This document shows, one piece after another, positions 31,847 to 42,789 of a stretch of DNA of 64,000 bases. The notes under the pieces are model-generated. The model worked only from the letters and a program-made list of their open reading frames with translations. It ran no database searches and was not told the DNA's origin. Each line of letters begins with the position of its first letter. The stretch's first letter is position 1. The translations under genes were made by a program, and so were the position numbers. The stretch covers positions 1,550,001 through 1,614,000 of the forward strand of contig NC_063020.1 in NCBI RefSeq assembly GCF_020509005.1, given 5' to 3'. This DNA is from Fulvia fulva (Eukaryota; Ascomycota; Dothideomycetes; Mycosphaerellales; Mycosphaerellaceae).

Positions 31847-32395
31847 GGGTAGAGATTAAAGTCACTGAAGTCCAGTATGGAACAGATGATCCGTGCTGCG
31901 GAGGCCAAACGCATTCAAGAAAGGAAGAGTGGCGTGAAGCAGGCTATACACTATGGTTCAAAGCTTGCAAACAGATCGCAAGTAAAGATCTGGTGCTTTT
32001 GTCGTCGCTGCGCATCGCGCTCGTTCAATAAGTGAAAATTGTTGTTTGCAAGATGGCGATTGATCAGTGGACGATATCTGATCCTGTTGTGTCACACTGC
32101 TTCCAACATCCAGATGCAATAGTGACTAGTGAGCCATCAACATGGTACAGCGTCGTACTGTGTCTAGTTATGCCACTGTCGAGAAGTCTTCAGACAATAC
32201 GATCCAGCAGATCCCGACATGGCCGATGTTTCTTGATGCCTCACGTGTTTGCAAGTGGGGCACACGTGCAGCGACGTTGCATTCACTCGCTCTGAAGCCA
32301 GACTCAATGGTCCGAGCAAGCCGATGACGCATATATGAAGTACCAACGACTTGACACTCTTCGCCACAATCTTTGCAACACACACGACCAGCAGA
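31847..32395. promoter_or_regulatory. Divergent intergenic region
   Basis: 549 bp between the starts of the minus-strand proline-rich gene and the plus-strand RING gene. It must hold both promoters. Frames on both strands are short and lack ATG. No clear TATA box was picked out. Confidence 0.4.
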
Positions 32396-33036
32396 ATGTC
32401 AGTCGACAACGCATCACCAAAAGACGTCTGTGTCGGCTGCAGCCAAGAGGTGGAGGCGAAGTCTGGCCTCCTGATGCCACAATGCCAGTGCTTCTACTGC
32501 CCGGCATGCCTTCGGAACAGGGTTGAATACGCGTTCGAGAATCCGCCAAGGTGCTGCTATGAGGCGCTGTCTTTCAGGTCAGCAAAAACGCTGCTCCCAG
32601 CCAGGCTTGTACACCAGATCCAGACAAACCTCCTCGAACTCACCACTAAGAAGAGACTCCACTGCCATAATCCGAACTGCGGTGTCTTTGTCGCACCTCG
32701 TCACATCCACAACAGCAATGGGTACTGCCAGAAGTGTCTCGCGGTCACATGCGCCAAGTGTCGAGAGAAAGAGCATTTCGGGCGGTGCAGCAACACCATC
32801 GAGCAGCTCAGACAGAAATACAAATTCCAGCAGTGCCCAACTTGTGGTCACGTGGTGGAAAGATTCGGTGGCTGCAACCACATGTCGTAAGTGCTACCTT
32901 GTTCCAATATTGCGCACATACTGACTGCCGCAGCTGCACCTGCGGCGCCTAATTTTGCTACGCGTGTGGTGCATTGGAGTCCGAAGAGTGCGAATGCATC
33001 GGTGATGAGCATGAGAGCGAAGATAAAGACGAATAA
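32396..33036 (+). pseudogene. RBR-type (RING-IBR-RING) E3 ligase gene with a stop in the last zinc-binding half
   Basis: ATG 32396. Exon 1 (32396-32886) encodes RING1-like Cys pairs (CVGC, CQCFYCPAC), an in-between-RING domain (CHNPNCG, CQKC, CAKC, H..C) and the start of RING2 (CPTCG...GGCNHM with the presumed catalytic Cys). A 47-bp intron (32887-32933, GTAAGT..CAG, branch CTGAC) leads to SCTCGA, then TAA at 32950-32952. The same frame continues FCYACGALESEECEC to TAA at 33034-33036. In RBR proteins Gln or a similar residue sits at this point before FCxxC, so a CAA-to-TAA change fits. As it stands the product is 169 aa and lacks the last Cys pair of RING2. It is short for the family even when complete. 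Confidence 0.75.
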
Positions 33037-33131
33037 AATCTCCAGGGAAGCGATGTGGATGAGGATGATACAACGGACACCACTGGGATGGATGTTGCTA
33101 GACAGTGAAGCGAGATCGCGTTTGGAGAGGA

Positions 33132-34763
33132 TCATTGATCCTCATCGCTTTGCCAACCCTGCCCAAACAGCTGTAGATCGCTGTTTGTACTGTTTTCGTG
33201 CAACACAGCATTCCACGACTCCAGAACATACCAGTCTCCATGCTTCGACATGTAGTTCTTGGCCATCTTATTCATGGCCTCGCCAGGGGTTTCGCCCTTG
33301 TTGACCTTAATTGCAGGCTGCAGCGGTTGATGGTTGTAGTTCAGTCTCCACTGGAATGTCGAGTGACCGTAGATGTGGACACTGTTGAATTCGACGTGAA
33401 GATCATTCGTATGATGTCGAATGGCTGCAAAGATTGGCCGCCAATGCTCGATGCCGTTCTCTCGGTCGCTGCTGAGCTGTTTCAGGCGCAGAGTCCTCAA
33501 GCCACCGAGGTCGTTAATCAGTCTCTCCAACCGTACAAGATCGATGCCCCGATAACGACCGTTCAGACAGACTTCGCGCAGATCTGGTATAAGCACATCC
33601 ATCTCGAGAAGTGCCTCCAAGACGTGCCCAGAAGCCGTCAATTTCTGCAATGACCCGCTAGATTCCTGCAGCACATGTGCAAGCAGCGCCCGCGCTTCCT
33701 CTTTGAAGGCCAGAACAGGAGCACAATTTTTATGACCGTGTTCCATGGTGATAGACAGATCAAGCTCCGTCAGCTTCGTGAAGTCGAGCTCTTGCCATGC
33801 TGCCAAGGTGATCCAGATTCTGTCTTCGTCAGTAACGTAGTCGATAGAGAGGTTGTGCGGCTGTTTGCTGGCGGCGATGATGCTTTTCACCACGATTCTA
33901 AACAGGTCTCGGGCACTGCAAGAAGGATGAACATTAGCTATGGTCGGGAAGCAGATTCTGGCGCCCTAATAGCTCGTGCTGGATGTGGTGGACTGTGCAC
34001 TGCGGCGGCTTGAGCTGATCACACTACCCATGACTTACCTTGGGCCGAGATCAATGTTTTCTGAGTCGACGAGGCCCTGAGCGATACGAAACTCTGATAG
34101 GTTCGGACACTGCTTCATCAAGCTAGACCAAGCCGCTGGTAGACTCCCATCTTCGACAATCTTCTCCGTTCGACGGCCCAGGACTCTCCTTATCTCGCTG
34201 CTGTGATCTCTCCGTTTCCTTTTGGCCAAAGTCGAGCGCTTAACCTTGACTGTGGAGAAAACGACCTTTTTCACGAACGGGGTAACACGTTTTATGCCCT
34301 TATCGAGCTCTCGAAGCTGATCTGGGTCTGCTCTGAGCGTGAGACTGCCGAAGAGCCTGTTCAGAAGCAAGCGCAGATTCGCGAAACAAGGATGTATCAG
34401 ACGGAGGTGTTTGAGAGCTGCTGTGTAAGTCTGACCATCTCCGCTTCTCGATTGTTTCTGAGGTACGGAATGGTCCACGATGAGGTTGAGAATATCGGGC
34501 GGCAACTCCAGGAGTTTGCAAGACGTATGGCCGGACACTCTGACATCTCGGATATCGTCTGGGAAGTAGTCTTCAGCGTCAGAAAGATGGAAATCTGCTT
34601 CTTTCTGTTGCGCCTCCCGTACCGCGGCAATGCGTGCAGCTGTCTCTTCGCGTTGTTTGCGTTCGAGGTCCTTGATCATGCCGCCAAGGCAATTGCTGGA
34701 AGACTTGCGCGGCTTTGGCTTCTCAACCAGCTCTGGAAAGATTTGATGGCCGCAGATCTCCAT
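33132..34763 (-). CDS. F-box-like protein with leucine-rich region
   Basis: Two exons, 34039-34763 and 33132-33915, joined across a 123-bp intron (GTAAGT..TTCTTGCAG); the product is about 502 aa. The N-terminus has a charged helix (KDLERKQREETAARIAAVREAQQKE). Next comes an F-box-like motif LLELPPDILNLIVDH at about residues 85-100, then HLRLIHPCFANLRLLLNRLFGSL. The C-terminal half has leucine-patterned segments (FTKLTELDLSI, GLRTLRLKQL). F-box proteins usually act as substrate receptors of SCF ubiquitin ligases; that role here is inference. The nearest gene on the left is another ubiquitin-type protein (RBR, converging), but nothing links them further. Confidence 0.7.
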
Positions 34764-35475
34764 GATGATTGTGCTTCACCAACATGAAGTTTCGTTGATG
34801 TTGTCGTCTTCTTCAAGTTGTCTTGATGAAGGAGAGGCCGACATGGAGTTGCCGCTAAGACCCTATCTGAGACTAGCGTTCGGCAGATCCCGGGCCATTG
34901 GGTCACTTGCTGACCAGAATGGTCGTCCTTCCACGAAGCACAGGAGTGTTCAGGTACATGTATTAGGGGTTGAAATCGTACATGTAGGCCTGTGCCTCTC
35001 GACCGTCATCCAAAGTTCATAGATGGCAGCACCTTGTTTCACAAAGAAAGCACGAACATGACATCGGCGCAGCTGCCACGGCACACGAGGGCAATGGCGA
35101 CCATTATCATGGCAATGATAACCTGGAGCGGGCTTGATGGACGCAAGCGTCAGAAGGAAGTCGATGAGTTGTCATACATGTAACGTGCTTGTGCCTGCAA
35201 CTGGAAGTTGCCGGTAGCTATCCTTTGCAGCTAACACGATTCGTTCAGAGATTTAGGAAAACAGCCTTGTTCGTAGACCCCGGCCTTTTCCATGGACGCC
35301 TGTTCAATCTGCTTTGATGTTGGGCGCTGCGCGACCGACTCCTGATTGTATGCAAAGTCAACCAAACCGTGACTTGCCATGTGTCCTTGCTTCTGCTCTT
35401 TCGAACTGAAGTTTTGGACTTGAAAGCAATCTCGTCGCTAAAACCCAAGACTTTTGCAAAAATCTAGGCGCATGG
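34764..35475. other. Intergenic, no gene seen
   Basis: Around 710 bp between the F-box gene and the end of the GFA gene. Short frames only, none with a credible start or familiar sequence. Confidence 0.4.
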
Positions 35476-35973
35476 CTAGAGCAGCCCACCAGGGAACGGC
35501 ATTTCACCCGGCTGCATGAAGTTGTCATGCAGTCCATCAACATAGCTTATCTTGACCTCATTCAGGTCGATGCCACCCTGGGGCTGATCCACCGTTGCCA
35601 GGTTCACTGCGAACAGCTCGACTTTGTGTCCTTGTATCTCATATTGTGCCTCCATCCAGACATGCACGCCGCACTGCTGGCAGAACCAACGATGCCCATC
35701 TCCCCACCCTTGATAGTCACCGATGTCGGCCTGTGAAGCGGGAGACAGTAGCCTGAAATGTGAGGCGTCTGGTAGGCGGTAGGTGGTCATGCCGCGCTTT
35801 CGACAGAAGGCGCAGTTGCAGCGGTTTGCGGTGATGGGACTTTCGCCAATGGAGGCTTCGTAGGTCAGGTGTCTGCTAGGTCAGCATCGCGAGTGTAGTT
35901 CATTGGACTCTCCAGCTCACCCGCAAAGACAAGAACCTTTGACCTTTCTCCTGGTATCGTTTGAGGCTGCCAT
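35476..35973 (-). CDS. GFA-family (glutathione-dependent formaldehyde-activating-like) zinc protein
   Basis: Two exons, 35921-35973 and 35476-35872, with a 48-bp intron (GTGAGC..CTAGCAG, branch CTGAC); the product is 149 aa. It has the zinc-binding cysteines of the CENP-V/GFA fold: C15-x-C17 (SCLCG), C36-x-C38-x2-C41 (RCNCAFC) and C82-x2-C85 (CQQC). The length and cysteine spacing are usual for the family. The fold is widespread and its name comes from one bacterial member, so formaldehyde chemistry should not be assumed. The first exon is only 53 nt and would be lost in simple frame searches, but its SCLCG motif is needed for the zinc sites. Confidence 0.85.
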
Positions 35974-37656
35974 GATCGTTAATGAACAGTCGTCGTTCTC
36001 CGCTGCTGGCTTGAAACCAATGTTGCTGCACGGAGAAGATGTGCTATGCGTTAGACAATGAGAGCTGAAGGACACCTACTGTGCCGCCTTTTGTCGTCTC
36101 CAAGCTAGATCCTTCGCCGCTCGGCGAGGACTCAGCTCGGGGCCAGCTACATTCGCAAGTCTTCTACATACGGATCGCTTTTTAGAAGGCCTTGGAGACG
36201 CAAGTGTCACAGATGTGCCTTATCGCGTGATATGTCCGTGGCTAGACTGCTCCCGGGAGATCCATGATTCAGGTTGTGTACATGTGGGCGGATGACGAGC
36301 TCTAGGCACTCGATCTCGCTGCATGCTATCATCGCATTCATACAGCTGCGTTCGCCAGATGTGAGCGTCGGAGAAGGTGGCGCCAAGGTGGAGTGCAAAC
36401 AGCAAGGGTGTGCTGAGCGAAGTGAGATACATGGATGTCTTACACCTTGATGAAGATGATGACTGATGGTCTTGGCGTCAATGTCACCTTCCTGTTCACC
36501 TTCATGATTCATCGAGCCCTCGTTGCCGGCAGCATCATCATCTTCGCCCGCGACATACGATATTCGACATGTCTGACACTTGTTAGACATCCACTGGGAG
36601 TCGTCCTTCCGCTTAACGGACATGCAAGCGATGAAGAGCTGATCAGATCATGTAGTCATCGACGCAGAAACAGAAAATCGTCACCAGAGAACACGCTACC
36701 GGAATCGGTAGATGCACGATTGTCCTTCTTCTATGGCCGACTCGTCGGGGCACGGATTGACGACGCAATTGTCCTGGATATTGCACAGGACCTGGCTCTA
36801 CACCCGTTGAAGCCTTGGACTCCGGGCCCACGGTCTTGCCGTTCTGGCAAAGGCAAATCTGTGTGGCCTCCTGGCCAAGTGGCTCTTGCTGGCTCCAAAA
36901 CCTATTCCTCCTACCCTGTTCGGCATGTGAGAGAGTCTTGTTGAGTGCTATCATGAATTAGGCAGCCGCACCGCTCGTTACCAGGGTGCACCAAGTCGAC
37001 GGCAACCCCTCGCAATATGAAGCTCCGTTCCCTTCTGTGCTACAGCAATGCGGTCGTGAGAGTCAGGCTGCTTGCCCCCGGGCAAACGATCTCGATACCT
37101 TGCCGTATACTGCGACCGAGGTCTGCCATAAACCGCAGTCTTGCCGCATTCGTACAATGCACGGGAGAGTCTCCACGGCATCCAACCTTTTGAGCGGCGG
37201 CAGGCTTCCCACATGAGTCCCGCTGCCTTTATGCCCTACAGCTTCTTGATTGCCCGTTGGAACAATACTACCGCGCTTTTGCTAAGCTGTCCAGACAGGG
37301 CTGGTGATGCTTACTTCATTCAACAACACGAAGTGGCGTTTTGCGACGGAATCCTCCTCCGAGCATCCCGTGTCCTGGCTTCGAGTCGAAATGCCTGACG
37401 ATATGCTATGCTAGTGGCTGTCACGAAGCCGCTCAGAACGATTGCTTGCTCCGCCACAGTGACAGGCCTCTCCAGACGCCGTGTTAGGACGTAAGTTGCT
37501 GAATAATGCTCGGGCTAACCAACATATATCAACGATGTGAAGCAGCAAGAGGAACAGACTCAGAAAGCACTGCAGCATTCGCAATATCACGCCGAACGAT
37601 GAATCCAGAACATCTCACGACCACCAAAGTTGCAGAGTCCTTGCCCCCAATTCATC
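35974..37656. other. Intergenic, about 1.7 kb, no gene seen
   Basis: Frames of 60-170 codons occur on both strands (for example 36435-36944 plus and 36207-36623 minus). They have no recognisable sequence, no consistent splice pattern and overlap one another. I see no gene that I can support. Confidence 0.35.
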
Positions 37657-38478
37657 ATGTCCTGCTCACCAGATATGTTTCCACATCCGGTTAAGACGTA
37701 CCGCTCCACGCCCTACGACCGTATCGCACCACGAAATGCGACATTTGATGGCGCTGGCAAGACGGTCGTGATTACAGGTGGCGCTACAGGCGTTGGTCTA
37801 TCTGTAGCGAACTCCTTCGCTGAGGCTGAAACGTCACGCATCGTGATCATCTCTCGCTCAGCAACTTCACAGCAGAAGGCGAGGGTGGAACTTCAGAACC
37901 GGCACCCTAAGACCAAAGTTGAGCTCTTCCAAGGCAGTATCGACAACATCTATCGGATCAAAGAGATCTTGAATCAAGTCGGCACGCCAGATGTGCTGGT
38001 CCTCAGTGCAGCGACTTCGCACAAGCACGTCCCAACAATCCAGATCCCGGACGATGAGATGGAGGAGAACTGGAACATCAACGTTCTAGCACAGTACAAG
38101 ATCGTTATGGCACACCTCGCTATGCCGAAGCCAGCCGGTGCTCAGAAGACCATCGTCAACGTCAGCTCTGCTTGCGGGCAACTCATTGTCCCCGGCCTGA
38201 CAGGCTATGGCCCGTCCAAGGCTGCTTTCACGCAGATGGTATCTCATCTGGCGGCTGAGTACACCCCAGAGAAGGACGGAGTGCGTATGTTAAACTTCCA
38301 CCCAGGTACGTTGTGGACTCCGCTCGCGGAGGCATCTGGACATACCGAAGATGAGTTTGCTTTCGAAGACATCACTGTTCCGGGACATTTCGCTCTTTGG
38401 CTGGCTGGAAACGAGAGCACTTTCCTTCATGGTCGATATGTGTGGGCGCAGTGGGATGAGGTGTTGATGAGCTATTAG
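37657..38478 (+). CDS. Short-chain dehydrogenase/reductase
   Basis: 273 aa from ATG 37657, no intron. Classical SDR layout: cofactor motif TGGATGVG at 40-47 after a beta-strand KTVVIT, VLVLSAAT near 115-120 in place of NNAG, NINV near 140, S171, and the active-site Y184-x3-K188 (YGPSK). The PG motif (HPGTLWTP) is near 215. An upstream TTG would give a longer frame but ATG is the better start; another in-frame ATG is at 37675. The substrate cannot be read from sequence. It lies 180 bp before a monooxygenase gene on the same strand, so the two may once have served one pathway. Confidence 0.88.
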   Translation: MSCSPDMFPHPVKTYRSTPYDRIAPRNATFDGAGKTVVITGGATGVGLSVANSFAEAETSRIVIISRSATSQQKARVELQNRHPKTKVELFQGSIDNIYRIKEILNQVGTPDVLVLSAATSHKHVPTIQIPDDEMEENWNINVLAQYKIVMAHLAMPKPAGAQKTIVNVSSACGQLIVPGLTGYGPSKAAFTQMVSHLAAEYTPEKDGVRMLNFHPGTLWTPLAEASGHTEDEFAFEDITVPGHFALWLAGNESTFLHGRYVWAQWDEVLMSY

Positions 38479-38652
38479 AGCTCAAGAGGAGAGTTGAGAA
38501 GGATCCGTTGTTCTTGAGAATGGGACTTGTGCAGTAGGAAGACTGCGATAGTGTGTTGCTCATGTATCCATAGTGCTCTAACGATCTCTACTTTGTCTCA
38601 GATAAGCCCTCTCCACGCCGAACAAGGCTCAATCAATATTCCGAAAGCATAA

Positions 38653-40603
38653 TTCCCCAAGGCTGCAGTACGGGACAAGAATGCCGACGCCGACAAGATC
38701 GCCACAATCGTTGTAGACACATTGGATACCTGCCTCGCCAAGGAGGACTACGAAGGCGTCTCCAGGCTCGTCCTCAAGGACGGGCACTGGCGTGATCATT
38801 TAGCATCGTCTCTCGACTTCCGGACCGTCAAAGGCGCCTCGAATGTCATATTCTTCCTACAAGACAATTCCGCGGTCGAGGAAATCATCATCGAGCGCGA
38901 CACAGACTTCCGCAAACCTCATTTCGGACCGCTTAATCTAAATGGCGATCCCGAAAACATTACATTTCACGTCAGTTTCCGCGCAAGCCATGGAACAGGA
39001 CGAGGTGTCTTCCGTTTGCTAGATGAAGGCACAGGATGGGTGATCTCCACTGTCTTCCTGTCGTTGCAGGAACTTGGAGGAGATCAGGAACCAGAAGGAA
39101 CGAAGAGACCTGATGGACCCTTCGATGATGAGGAGAAGAAAATCCGAAACTGGCAGGATCGACGGACGGAGGCGAATGAGTTCAAGGAGAGGGACCCGGC
39201 TGCGTTGGTTGTGGGCGCAGGTCAGGCTGGTGTGGGTATAGTATTGATGTTCATTGATGATAGCTCATGGCATCAGCGCGGCTGAAGATGCTTGGTGTCG
39301 ATACGCTTGCAATTGATACCAATGACCGCGTTGGAGAGAATTGGAGGAGACGATACCATTCGCTTGTGCTTCATGACCCAGTGTACTTCGACCAGATGCC
39401 GTACATGCCGTTCCCGAAGTCATGGCCATTGTACACGCCCAAGGATAAGCTGGCTGACTGGTCCGAGGCGTATGCTAGCACACTGGAATTGAATATCTGG
39501 ACTAAGACGAAGCTCGTGTCCTCGCAATGGGATAAAGGCGAGTCGAAGTGGACTGTAGAGCTCGAGCGAACCCAAAGTGATGGTAAGACCGAAAAGAGAA
39601 CGATTCGTCCTTGGCACATAGTGCAGTGTACAGGCCACTCCGGTAAGAAACTGGTTCCTGAAATCAAGGGTATGGATAGCTTCAAAGGTGATGTACTATG
39701 CCACTCGTCGGATTACACCGGTGTGTCGCAAGAGGTGCGTGGCAAAGGGAAGAAACAGTCGTGATCGGTGCCTGTAACTCGGTTAGCCTCTATCTCGCCA
39801 TCTCCAGGTATGCAGTACTCCTCATGAATAGGGTCACGACATCTATCGCGACTACTACGAACATGGCTATGCCGTCAAAATGGTTCAACGATCCTCAACC
39901 TGCGTCGTCACCAGCTCCAGCATAACCAACGTCGGCCTCGCCGGTCTCTACGACGAAACCTCCCGAAGACGCAGATCTCTGGCTCTGGGGAATGCCACCT
40001 GAACTCTTCAAAGCGCAGCAAAGCAAAGTCTCTGGCTTGCAGAAAGATACCGACTCTGAGATCCTGAAGGGCTTGGAGAAAGCCGGCTTCAAATGCGACG
40101 ATGGTACAGACGACAGCGGGTTGTTTGTAAAGTATCTTCAACGCAGCGGGGGCTACTACATCGACGTCGGCGCCTCCCAAATGATCGCAGACGGCAAGAT
40201 CAAAGTCAAACACGGCCAGGAAATCACCGAGATCACAGCGCACGGGCTCAGCTTCGCAGACGGCACGAGTCTTGAAGCTGACGAGATTGTCTTCGCCACT
40301 GGGTATCAGAATATGCGTTCTCAAGCTCGTATCACGGTCGGAGATGAAGTCACGGATCGTGTAGGAGATGTGCGGGGTCTCGACAAGGAGGGCGAGTTCA
40401 GGACGATATATCGGCGTAGTGGACACCCTGGGTTCTGGTTTTTTGGTGGGAATTTCCCGTTGTGTAGGTACTATTCGAGGCTGCTGGCACTGCAGATTAA
40501 GGCTATTGACACGGGGGTTGGAGCGCGGGAGAGTGGACATTATAAGGTGAGAGAGGGAGGAGGATCGAAGCCGTCGGATGATGAGGTACTGGTGCTAAAT
40601 TAG
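38653..40603 (+). pseudogene. FAD-dependent (FMO/YUCCA-like) monooxygenase, frameshifted
   Basis: The pieces fit one protein of about 600 aa. An N-terminal SnoaL-like part (38653-39150, LAKEDYEGVSRLVLKDGHWRDHL) is followed by the FAD motif VVGAGQAG (39210-39231), a body ending DYTGVSQEVRGKGKK (to 39755), a second Rossmann motif VVIGACNSGHDI split by a 50-bp intron (39782-39831), and a C-terminal FATGYQNM (about 40290) with HPGFWFFGGNFPL. Damage: one base appears missing in the A-run at 39753-39755, one extra C lies in the run near 39956-39958, and no in-frame ATG precedes 38653. The first intron is only 32 bp (39232-39263) if the best-conserved join is used, or 41 bp (39236-39276) with loss of four residues. 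Probably a pseudogene; residual assembly errors could explain the two indels. Confidence 0.75.
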
Positions 40604-40686
40604 TGAGTGTGTAGATCGCGCCGTGCTTTGCGTGCATACCATGCTATTGGCGCTGTCGTTATACCGCTAGCTGCCTCTTCAGAGCC

Positions 40687-40881
40687 TTACTCGTGGATCA
40701 CGAAGCCCGCGCAAACGTGTCCCTGTTCGCGAAGGATTGCCATCGCCTCCGCCACGTGCGAGGAAAACTCCTCTTCGGTGAGCTCGGGTCTTGCTTGAGG
40801 CTTCTCCTTCTTCACCATCTTCTTCATCTTCTTGTAGTAGCGCTTCACGCGCTCTGCGATCGCCTTCATCATGCTTGCCAT
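40687..40881 (-). CDS. Small lysine-rich hypothetical protein
   Basis: 64 aa from ATG 40881. A basic helix (AIAERVKRYYKKMKKMVKKEK) is followed by an acidic helix (ELTEEEFSSHVAEAMAILREQG). It is not recognised. The amphipathic, charge-segregated pattern looks like a protein rather than chance, but the frame is short and no other evidence supports it. It lies 84 bp beyond the monooxygenase remnant, convergent with it. Confidence 0.4.
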   Translation of the reverse strand: MASMMKAIAERVKRYYKKMKKMVKKEKPQARPELTEEEFSSHVAEAMAILREQGHVCAGFVIHE

Positions 40882-42789
40882 TGTCGTTGGTGTGTGTGAG
40901 GTGCTGTTGGAGGTGTGGTTGTGGTGGTCGCGGTAGTCTTGATGTTGTGCATGGCACTATCGTGTTGTGGATTTCCTGGACATGATGCGGCAATGCTCTT
41001 CTCCGCTGCCAAGCTTTTTCGCAGCTGAAGCCCAGCAACGACGAAAAGCCCATCTTCGTGGCAAAAGTCACCACGCATTCCACACACTCTGTATCGTGGC
41101 TGTGATACTCGGAGGAGCTAGTGAACAGCGTGAAGATGGAGCTCTGTTATGTGTTGATCGTCCGTGGACGATTGTGAATGTTCTGTAGGCGGGCGAGGCA
41201 AACGGCATAGGCTTTGCAGCGGCCGAAAGGTTTGCACTAAATCACTCTTGTGTGCACAAGTCATGTTGCGTCCACCACGGCCTGTGTCACTACCATAGCT
41301 CCTGGAGGAGGTCATGATGAGCATGGAAAAAGAGCTCATTCCTACATTAATCCGTTTCGAACGCTTGCGGCATTGTTGGCCTTGGTTGAAGCAAAATGAC
41401 ATGGTAACGGTTAGCGTTGGAAGCTGTTTGCTGACGAACTCGCGTCAGTATTTGTCTTGCAGTACGCATCGATACCATGCAGTGGCTACGGCCAGGCTCC
41501 TGACCATGCTGCTCGGGTCCTCAAGGAGATCCTTGTGTCCTGTATGAATCCTGCGATGGTCAGCAGCCCAGCAAAAAGTATGCTCTTCTCCGGCATAGCA
41601 AAAAGAATCGCGGGCGTGATATGATACCCATGGGGCTTCATCTCAGCCTGGACAAAAGGAATGGCAAAACAATTACCACTCGGACGGTGTGGCACTTGAA
41701 CCCTCCGGTGAGGATTTTTGTCGAAGCTAGGCGGCACATATTCGATCGTCATGTGGCTTAATCGCGGTGGCAGATATTCGATCGTCATCTGGCTCGAAGG
41801 AGGGTATTCGCGGTGGGAGATTTTCGATCGGTATCTCGCTCGAAGGAGGGTATTCGCGGTGGGAGATATTCGATCGCATCTCGCTCGGTTCGATCGATCG
41901 GTAAGGAGGTCTATCAAGTAAAGTTAGCGACCGTAATTAATCAATAGCTCCGCATGTCACAATCACGGTTTGATGGTATCGCATTGCTACATAGGTGGCT
42001 CAGCAGCGGGCAGAGCAGAGCATTTTTTGAGTCACCTAAATCTACAATCTCCAACAGTCCACTTGGGACGAGAGCCAGAAATTGATAGCCCATTATGTAG
42101 TCTCAATAAGCCCGGCTCCTGTCTTGGGTCAGCAAGTTGCAACATCGCTTGTGGGCCACCCTCACATACCGTAACACTCGGAGGTTTGAGAGGGAGGTGT
42201 ATGCATGCTCCGTGTCGAGTTTGGTGATGATCCGTCATGTGATTGTTGAGATATCGATGGTAGGGGCAAAGTCGTCGTCGTGTTGATGTTCCGCTGAGTG
42301 CGAGTGGCGGAAGTGCCTGAGGTTGGAGGGCCATCCATTCTCTGTCGGGCTGGCCAGCGACACCAACACCCATACCGCTTGATAGGCCTTGCTCGAGATC
42401 TACAGCGACAGCTCTGCGAGTACAGCGTGGCACTGAAAGCTGTAGGAGGAGTCATTGCACCTGGTGGAAGCGCCAGCGACATCTCAGAGGCGTACAAACG
42501 TATCGCAACCGATTCGAGCCGCCAACGACACCCAGCGCCTCGAGGCAGCACAGACAGCAGCAGGCAATTGAGACACAGCACAGCGTACCGCGAAGCGCAG
42601 CGACGTACTTGCCCACCTCCACGAGCAACAGAGGCCGCGACAAGGCCAGCGCTCCGACAAGCAGCGAGCCAAGGCCGCCAGTTCGTGCGGCACAAAGTTC
42701 CCCTGCGACGCTTCGATAGCAGAATTCCTTCCGTGCAGCAAACCACCACCCACAAAGAGCAGAGCAATCGCCATTGGCAGGGCGCAACA
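40882..42789. other. Intergenic, about 1.9 kb, with a tandem repeat
   Basis: No supported gene. It holds the 46-bp tandem repeat at 41724-41887 and a CGATCGATCG run near 41890. The frame that later encodes the protein from 42790 is open upstream to 42298 but looks like non-coding composition before the ATG at 42790. Confidence 0.35.
41724..41887. repeat. 46-bp minisatellite, about 3.5 copies
   Basis: The unit begins CTCGAAGGAGGGTATTCGCG and ends TTCGATCGGTATCTCG. Two good copies are at 41793-41838 and 41839-41883. More diverged copies run upstream, marked by CGCGGTGG..AGATATTCGATCGTCAT. Confidence 0.75.

Noticed and set aside
36435..36944. 169-codon plus-strand frame
   Set aside because: No recognisable sequence and overlapping open frames on both strands; not supportable as a gene.
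37657..40603. Secondary-metabolite gene cluster
   Set aside because: Only an SDR and a broken FMO; no polyketide synthase, peptide synthetase, terpene cyclase, transporter or regulator in the window.
41640..41715. tRNA-like GGTTCAAGTGCC word on the minus strand
   Set aside because: The flanking bases do not pair into a T-arm or acceptor stem, and no A/B box spacing fits a tRNA.
42298..42789. Upstream extension of the RVxF protein
   Set aside because: Open but with chance-like Arg/Ala/Ser composition; the ATG at 42790 has better context and the change in composition coincides with it.
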